9,513 bases of DNA from assembly GCA_015494435.1 (NCBI GenBank), contig WGBH01000511.1:1-9513 (forward strand). The letters run 5' to 3'. The position numbers and the translations under genes are program-made. The notes beneath the pieces are model-generated. The model searched no databases. It saw only the letters and a list, made by a program, of their open reading frames with translations, and was not told the origin of the DNA. Positions within the stretch are counted from its first letter, which is position 1. Each line of letters opens with the position of its first letter. Of this stretch, positions 6,481 through 9,513 are shown piece by piece. Source of the DNA: Thiotrichaceae bacterium (GTDB lineage: Bacteria; Pseudomonadota; Gammaproteobacteria; Thiotrichales; Thiotrichaceae).

Positions 6481-7179
6481 ATGCAACTATTTAAAAAAAT
6501 CGGCTTATCATTAGGGAGTGTCTTATTACTATTAGGACAATCAGTTTATGCAATGCCCAAAGCCCTCACTGCAAACTATACCGTATACAAAGGTTCAATG
6601 AATTTAGGCGATATGCATTTATCACTCCGCTACTCAGATAATCAATTTCATTATTATAAAGACACCACTGCTAAAGGGTTTGCCGCATTGATTACTAAAG
6701 CTAAAATTGTCGAAAAAATTGATGGTACATTCAAAGGGAATAAACTCACTCCCACAAAATATTATTTTCAACAATCTACTAGGAAAAGCTCTCGAATTGA
6801 AAAAACTCGCTTTATTGAAAATCAAGCACAAGGTACTTATAAGGATAAAAAGTTTAACTTGAAATTACCGCTAGGAACATTAGACAGAGCATCACTAGAG
6901 ATAGCCTTAGCTAATGATATTTCCAGAAAAAATCCTCGCTTGAATTATAATGTAATGGAACGTGGCAAGCTTAAAAAATACATTTTTGCACGTCAAGGAG
7001 AAGAGAGGCTAACCACACCTGATGGTAATTATATGACAACAAAAGTCAAAGTAGTACGTTCAGGAAATAAACGTTCCACTCTGTTTTGGTTAGCAAAAGA
7101 ATTAGATTATATGCCTGTAAAAATTGTGCATCGCGAAAAAAATGATGTAATTACAACCATTATAAAAAATCATCGATAA
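6481..7179 (+). CDS. Exported DUF3108-family protein, 232 aa
   Basis: This looks like the DUF3108 family, periplasmic proteins of unknown function common in proteobacteria. The N-terminus has a clear Sec signal: two Lys, a hydrophobic core (SLGSVLLLLG) and a likely type I cleavage after VYA (residue 24). The mature part is a beta-rich single domain opening LTANYTVYKGSMNLGDMHLSL, with the repeated short strands typical of the family. A region around 125-150 (LPLGTLDRASLEIALAND) matches the family's conserved middle, and LDYMPVKIVHRE lies near the end. I start at 6481 rather than the upstream TTG at 6394, because the signal peptide begins there and a weak AAGAGAG lies 7 bases before it. It is divergent from trxA and convergent with the glutamine synthetase gene. 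No catalytic residues can be named. Confidence 0.75.
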   Translation: MQLFKKIGLSLGSVLLLLGQSVYAMPKALTANYTVYKGSMNLGDMHLSLRYSDNQFHYYKDTTAKGFAALITKAKIVEKIDGTFKGNKLTPTKYYFQQSTRKSSRIEKTRFIENQAQGTYKDKKFNLKLPLGTLDRASLEIALANDISRKNPRLNYNVMERGKLKKYIFARQGEERLTTPDGNYMTTKVKVVRSGNKRSTLFWLAKELDYMPVKIVHREKNDVITTIIKNHR

Positions 7180-7203
7180 GAAAGTTAAAAACTTCCAAGT
7201 AAT

Positions 7204-7233
7204 AAAAAAAGGTCGCGTTAAGCGACCTTTTTT
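7204..7233. terminator. Bidirectional intrinsic terminator between DUF3108 gene and glnN
   Basis: A perfect GC-rich stem GGTCGC (7211-7216) / GCGACC (7222-7227) with a 5-base loop is flanked by seven A on the left and six T on the right. It gives a stem plus T-tract when read from either strand. It lies 25 bases after the DUF3108 stop and about 18 bases beyond the synthetase stop, serving both converging genes. Confidence 0.93.
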
Positions 7234-7250
7234 ATGCTTTAAATTTTTAA

Positions 7251-9422
7251 TTACTTAATAAATAGCATTTCCTGATACTTAGGAAGTGGCCACATATCAT
7301 CCGCGACTTCAACTTCAAGCGCATCCGCCGAGGCACGAACATCATCCATTGCACTTCGAATATTATTTGCACAATGTTGCATATGTGCTTCAATAGAATC
7401 AAAATCATGCTGAGCTAAAGCATCGATTAAGTCATCAACCGATGCCATCATAGCAGAAATTAACTCTGCTACCTTCTCAACCGTTGTAGTACTCAAATCA
7501 ACACCTGTGTCTTTTGCAACCGCAATCGCAGAAGCTAAATCACCAAGATAGCGCGTAGCCGCTGGGTAAATAGAAGTTTTAGCCATATCAATCACCAACT
7601 TCGCTTCCATTTCGATAGAAAGGATATATTGCTCAGAATAAACAGCATAACGACTAGCAAGCTCCTCATTACTCAAAACACCCATATCTGAGAAGAGGTC
7701 TTTAACGTAGTCCTCATCTAAGACAGGCAGTGCATCAGCAGTGGTTGGAAGATTTTTTAGTCCACGCTCATCAACCGCTTCTTTATGCCATTCAGCTGAA
7801 TATCCGTCACCACCAAATACTGCCTGACCATGTTTGTTTATTAATTTTTGTAATACAGCAACCACAGCTTCTTCTTGAGAACCATTTTTAAGAGCTTCCT
7901 CTAGTTCAACAGCAATCCAATTCAAAGAATCAGCAAGCATTGTGTTCATTGCAATAAGCGGCCCTGCGACCGATTGTGCAGAACCCACTGCACGGAACTC
8001 AAAACGATTGCCTGTAAAAGCAAAAGGAGAAGTACGGTTACGATCACCTGGATCTTTAGCAAAATTAAGAATCTGTGCAAGCCCCAGATCCATAATTCCA
8101 CCACCTTCAGAGCCTGTTAATTTACCTTCTTTGATATCATTAAATATTTTCTCTAGCTGGTCACCTAAATAAACAGACAAAATCGCAGGAGGCGCTTCAT
8201 TTGCCCCTAAACGATGATCATTACCTGCTGATGCAATAACAGCACGTAATAAAGGACCAAATTTATGCACACCACGAATAACTGCACCACAAAATAGTAA
8301 GAAATTAAGATTATCATGCGGCGTATTACCTGGATCAAGCAAATTACCTTGCGTTGAGTTACCCACTGACCAGTTCACATGCTTACCCGAACCATTAATA
8401 CCAGCAAAAGGCTTTTCATGCAGTAGACATATAAAACCATGTTTTTTAGCTGTAGATTTTAAAACCGTCATTAATAATTGCTGATGATCGGCAGCGACAT
8501 TAGCCGCTTCATAATACGGTGCAATTTCAAATTGCCCTGGTGCAACCTCATTATGATGTGTCTTCGCTGGAATACCCAATTTATACAAAATATCCTCAAC
8601 ATCCTGCATAAAAACCTGTACACGAGCAGGAATAGCACCAAAATAATGGTCATCAAACTCTTGACCTTTTGCAGACGGCGCTCCAAATAAGGTGCGACCT
8701 GCAAGTAATAAATCAGGTCGCATTGCAGCGAAGTTTTCATCAACAAGGAAATATTCCTGTTCCGCACCACAACTTGAGTTCAAAGTACTGATTTCTTTCT
8801 CACCCATTAACTTCAACACTTTTTGTGCTGCTTCATTCATCGCTGCATTAGAACGTAATAAAGGGATTTTTTTATCCAGCGCTTCGCCCGTCCAAGACAA
8901 GAATACACTTGGAATCATCAAAGTTGGACCATTCGCTGTCTGCATTAAATAAGCAGGACTCGTAGGATCCCAAGCTGTATGTCCGCGTGCTGCGTTAGTG
9001 GCACGAAGACCACCATTTGGAAAAGAAGAACCATCAGGCTCGCCTTTTATTAATAAGCTACCTGTAAATTCAGTAATAGCATTCCCTTCAGGATTCGTAA
9101 CGATAAAACCGTCATGCTTTTCGGCTGTCGCATTCGTCATTGGATAGAAAATATGTGAAAAAAACTTAGCACCTTTTGCTATTGCCCAATCTTTCATGGC
9201 CGCTGCAACTACATCGGCAATCGCAGGATCTAAAGCCTCGCCCGTTGCTATCGTTTTTTTCATCCCTTTAAAGGCTTTTTTGGAGAGAAGCTCTTCCATT
9301 TTAGCAAGGTTAAATACATCTTCAGCCCAGATTTTTTTTAATTTCTTCGGCATTTTAACGGGGGTATCTTCACGATTTGTGATTTGATAAATCGCTTGTA
9401 GACGAGACTCATTTCCACTCAT
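7251..9422 (-). CDS. glnN: Glutamine synthetase type III, 723 aa
   Basis: The enzyme makes glutamine from glutamate, ammonia and ATP in the cytoplasm. Length (family about 700-730 aa, against about 470 for type I) and the family-specific N-terminus (SGNESRLQAIYQITN) identify type III. Active-site segments are visible in order: CGAEQEYFLVDE (218-229, metal-binding Glu), HHNEVAPGQFEIAP (289-302), INGSGKHVNWS (342-352) and RNRTSPFAFTGNRFEFR (461-477). The C-terminal helical extension (about 600-723) is also typical of the type. There is no type I adenylylation tyrosine context, so control is probably transcriptional. AAGGA (9435-9431) lies 8 bases before the ATG. About 65 bases upstream is a sigma-54 promoter motif, implying NtrC-type control. 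It appears to be a single-gene transcript. Full length, no lesion. Confidence 0.97.
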   Translation of the reverse strand: MSGNESRLQAIYQITNREDTPVKMPKKLKKIWAEDVFNLAKMEELLSKKAFKGMKKTIATGEALDPAIADVVAAAMKDWAIAKGAKFFSHIFYPMTNATAEKHDGFIVTNPEGNAITEFTGSLLIKGEPDGSSFPNGGLRATNAARGHTAWDPTSPAYLMQTANGPTLMIPSVFLSWTGEALDKKIPLLRSNAAMNEAAQKVLKLMGEKEISTLNSSCGAEQEYFLVDENFAAMRPDLLLAGRTLFGAPSAKGQEFDDHYFGAIPARVQVFMQDVEDILYKLGIPAKTHHNEVAPGQFEIAPYYEAANVAADHQQLLMTVLKSTAKKHGFICLLHEKPFAGINGSGKHVNWSVGNSTQGNLLDPGNTPHDNLNFLLFCGAVIRGVHKFGPLLRAVIASAGNDHRLGANEAPPAILSVYLGDQLEKIFNDIKEGKLTGSEGGGIMDLGLAQILNFAKDPGDRNRTSPFAFTGNRFEFRAVGSAQSVAGPLIAMNTMLADSLNWIAVELEEALKNGSQEEAVVAVLQKLINKHGQAVFGGDGYSAEWHKEAVDERGLKNLPTTADALPVLDEDYVKDLFSDMGVLSNEELASRYAVYSEQYILSIEMEAKLVIDMAKTSIYPAATRYLGDLASAIAVAKDTGVDLSTTTVEKVAELISAMMASVDDLIDALAQHDFDSIEAHMQHCANNIRSAMDDVRASADALEVEVADDMWPLPKYQEMLFIK

Positions 9423-9430
9423 TTTCTCTT

Positions 9431-9435
9431 TCCTT
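9431..9435 (-). promoter_or_regulatory. Ribosome binding site of glnN
   Basis: AAGGA on the minus strand with 8 bases to the ATG at 9422. It fixes the start that also matches the family N-terminus. Confidence 0.75.
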
Positions 9436-9461
9436 TTGGTATTTAAAGATAACTAATCAGA

Positions 9462-9484
9462 TAATTAGGAGTATTAGCTAATTA
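9462..9484 (-). repeat. Inverted repeat at the 5' end of the glnN leader
   Basis: TAATTAG (9462-9468) and CTAATTA (9478-9484) are perfect 7-bp arms around a 9-base loop. The expected start point from the sigma-54 motif (about 9476) falls inside it, so it may be a protein site or a coincidence of AT-rich sequence rather than an RNA hairpin. Confidence 0.35.
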
Positions 9485-9486
9485 CC

Positions 9487-9502
9487 AGCAAAAAACATGC
9501 CA
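9487..9502 (-). promoter_or_regulatory. Sigma-54 (-24/-12) promoter of glnN
   Basis: Read on the minus strand the element is TGGCATGTTTTTTGCT. It matches the sigma-54 consensus TGGCACG-N4-TTGCW at all but one position, and keeps the required exact spacing of GG, ten bases, GC (GG at 9501-9500, GC at 9489-9488). The predicted start is about 12 bases downstream, near 9476, giving a leader of roughly 54 bases. Any NtrC-type activator sites would lie beyond the window end. Confidence 0.85.
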
Positions 9503-9513
9503 GTATATATATA

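Noticed and set aside
8471..8952. Several open frames of 60-100 codons inside the glutamine synthetase gene
   Set aside because: They overlap a clearly conserved enzyme in other frames and their translations look like nothing known.
9504..9513. TATATATATA run at the window end
   Set aside because: A five-unit dinucleotide run in AT-rich intergenic DNA cut by the window edge; not interpretable.

Overview
The window comes from a low-GC bacterium, and the best reading is a gammaproteobacterium. The Rho protein aligns residue for residue with Escherichia coli Rho, including the numbering of its key active-site residues. The trxA-rho gene order is the usual gammaproteobacterial one, and thioredoxin is also very close to the enteric form. 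Genus cannot be fixed from sequence alone; a sulfur-oxidising or methanotrophic type lineage is only a guess.

Layout. Positions 2-2025 (+) carry the 3' end of an unrecognised gene, followed 11 bases later by a 592-residue protein with one membrane segment and an HEAYH zinc-peptidase-like motif. Facing them tail to tail (19-base gap), positions 2045-4095 (-) hold a two-gene unit: a 68-residue unknown protein overlapping, by one base, a 614-residue SbcC/Rad50/YhaN-type ATPase with a transmembrane hairpin in its middle. Positions 4096-4403 are non-coding and contain a nested inverted repeat. Rho (4404-5660, -) and thioredoxin (5947-6267, -) follow, separated by a 286-base leader-like gap with C-rich RNA and competing hairpins. 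A gene for a secreted DUF3108-type protein (6481-7179, +) diverges from trxA. It converges on a type III glutamine synthetase gene (7251-9422, -) across a strong bidirectional terminator. Upstream of that synthetase is a textbook sigma-54 (-24/-12) promoter motif.

How it fits together. From trxA to glnN the region is housekeeping: redox protein, transcription terminator, periplasmic protein and nitrogen assimilation. The 1-4100 part is the accessory-looking portion. A membrane-anchored candidate metallopeptidase and a membrane-spanning SMC-like ATPase without a neighbouring Mre11/SbcD-type nuclease lie next to each other on opposite strands. Whether they act together cannot be decided from one window. 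The firmest regulatory observation is the sigma-54 promoter, which implies nitrogen-status control of the type III synthetase.
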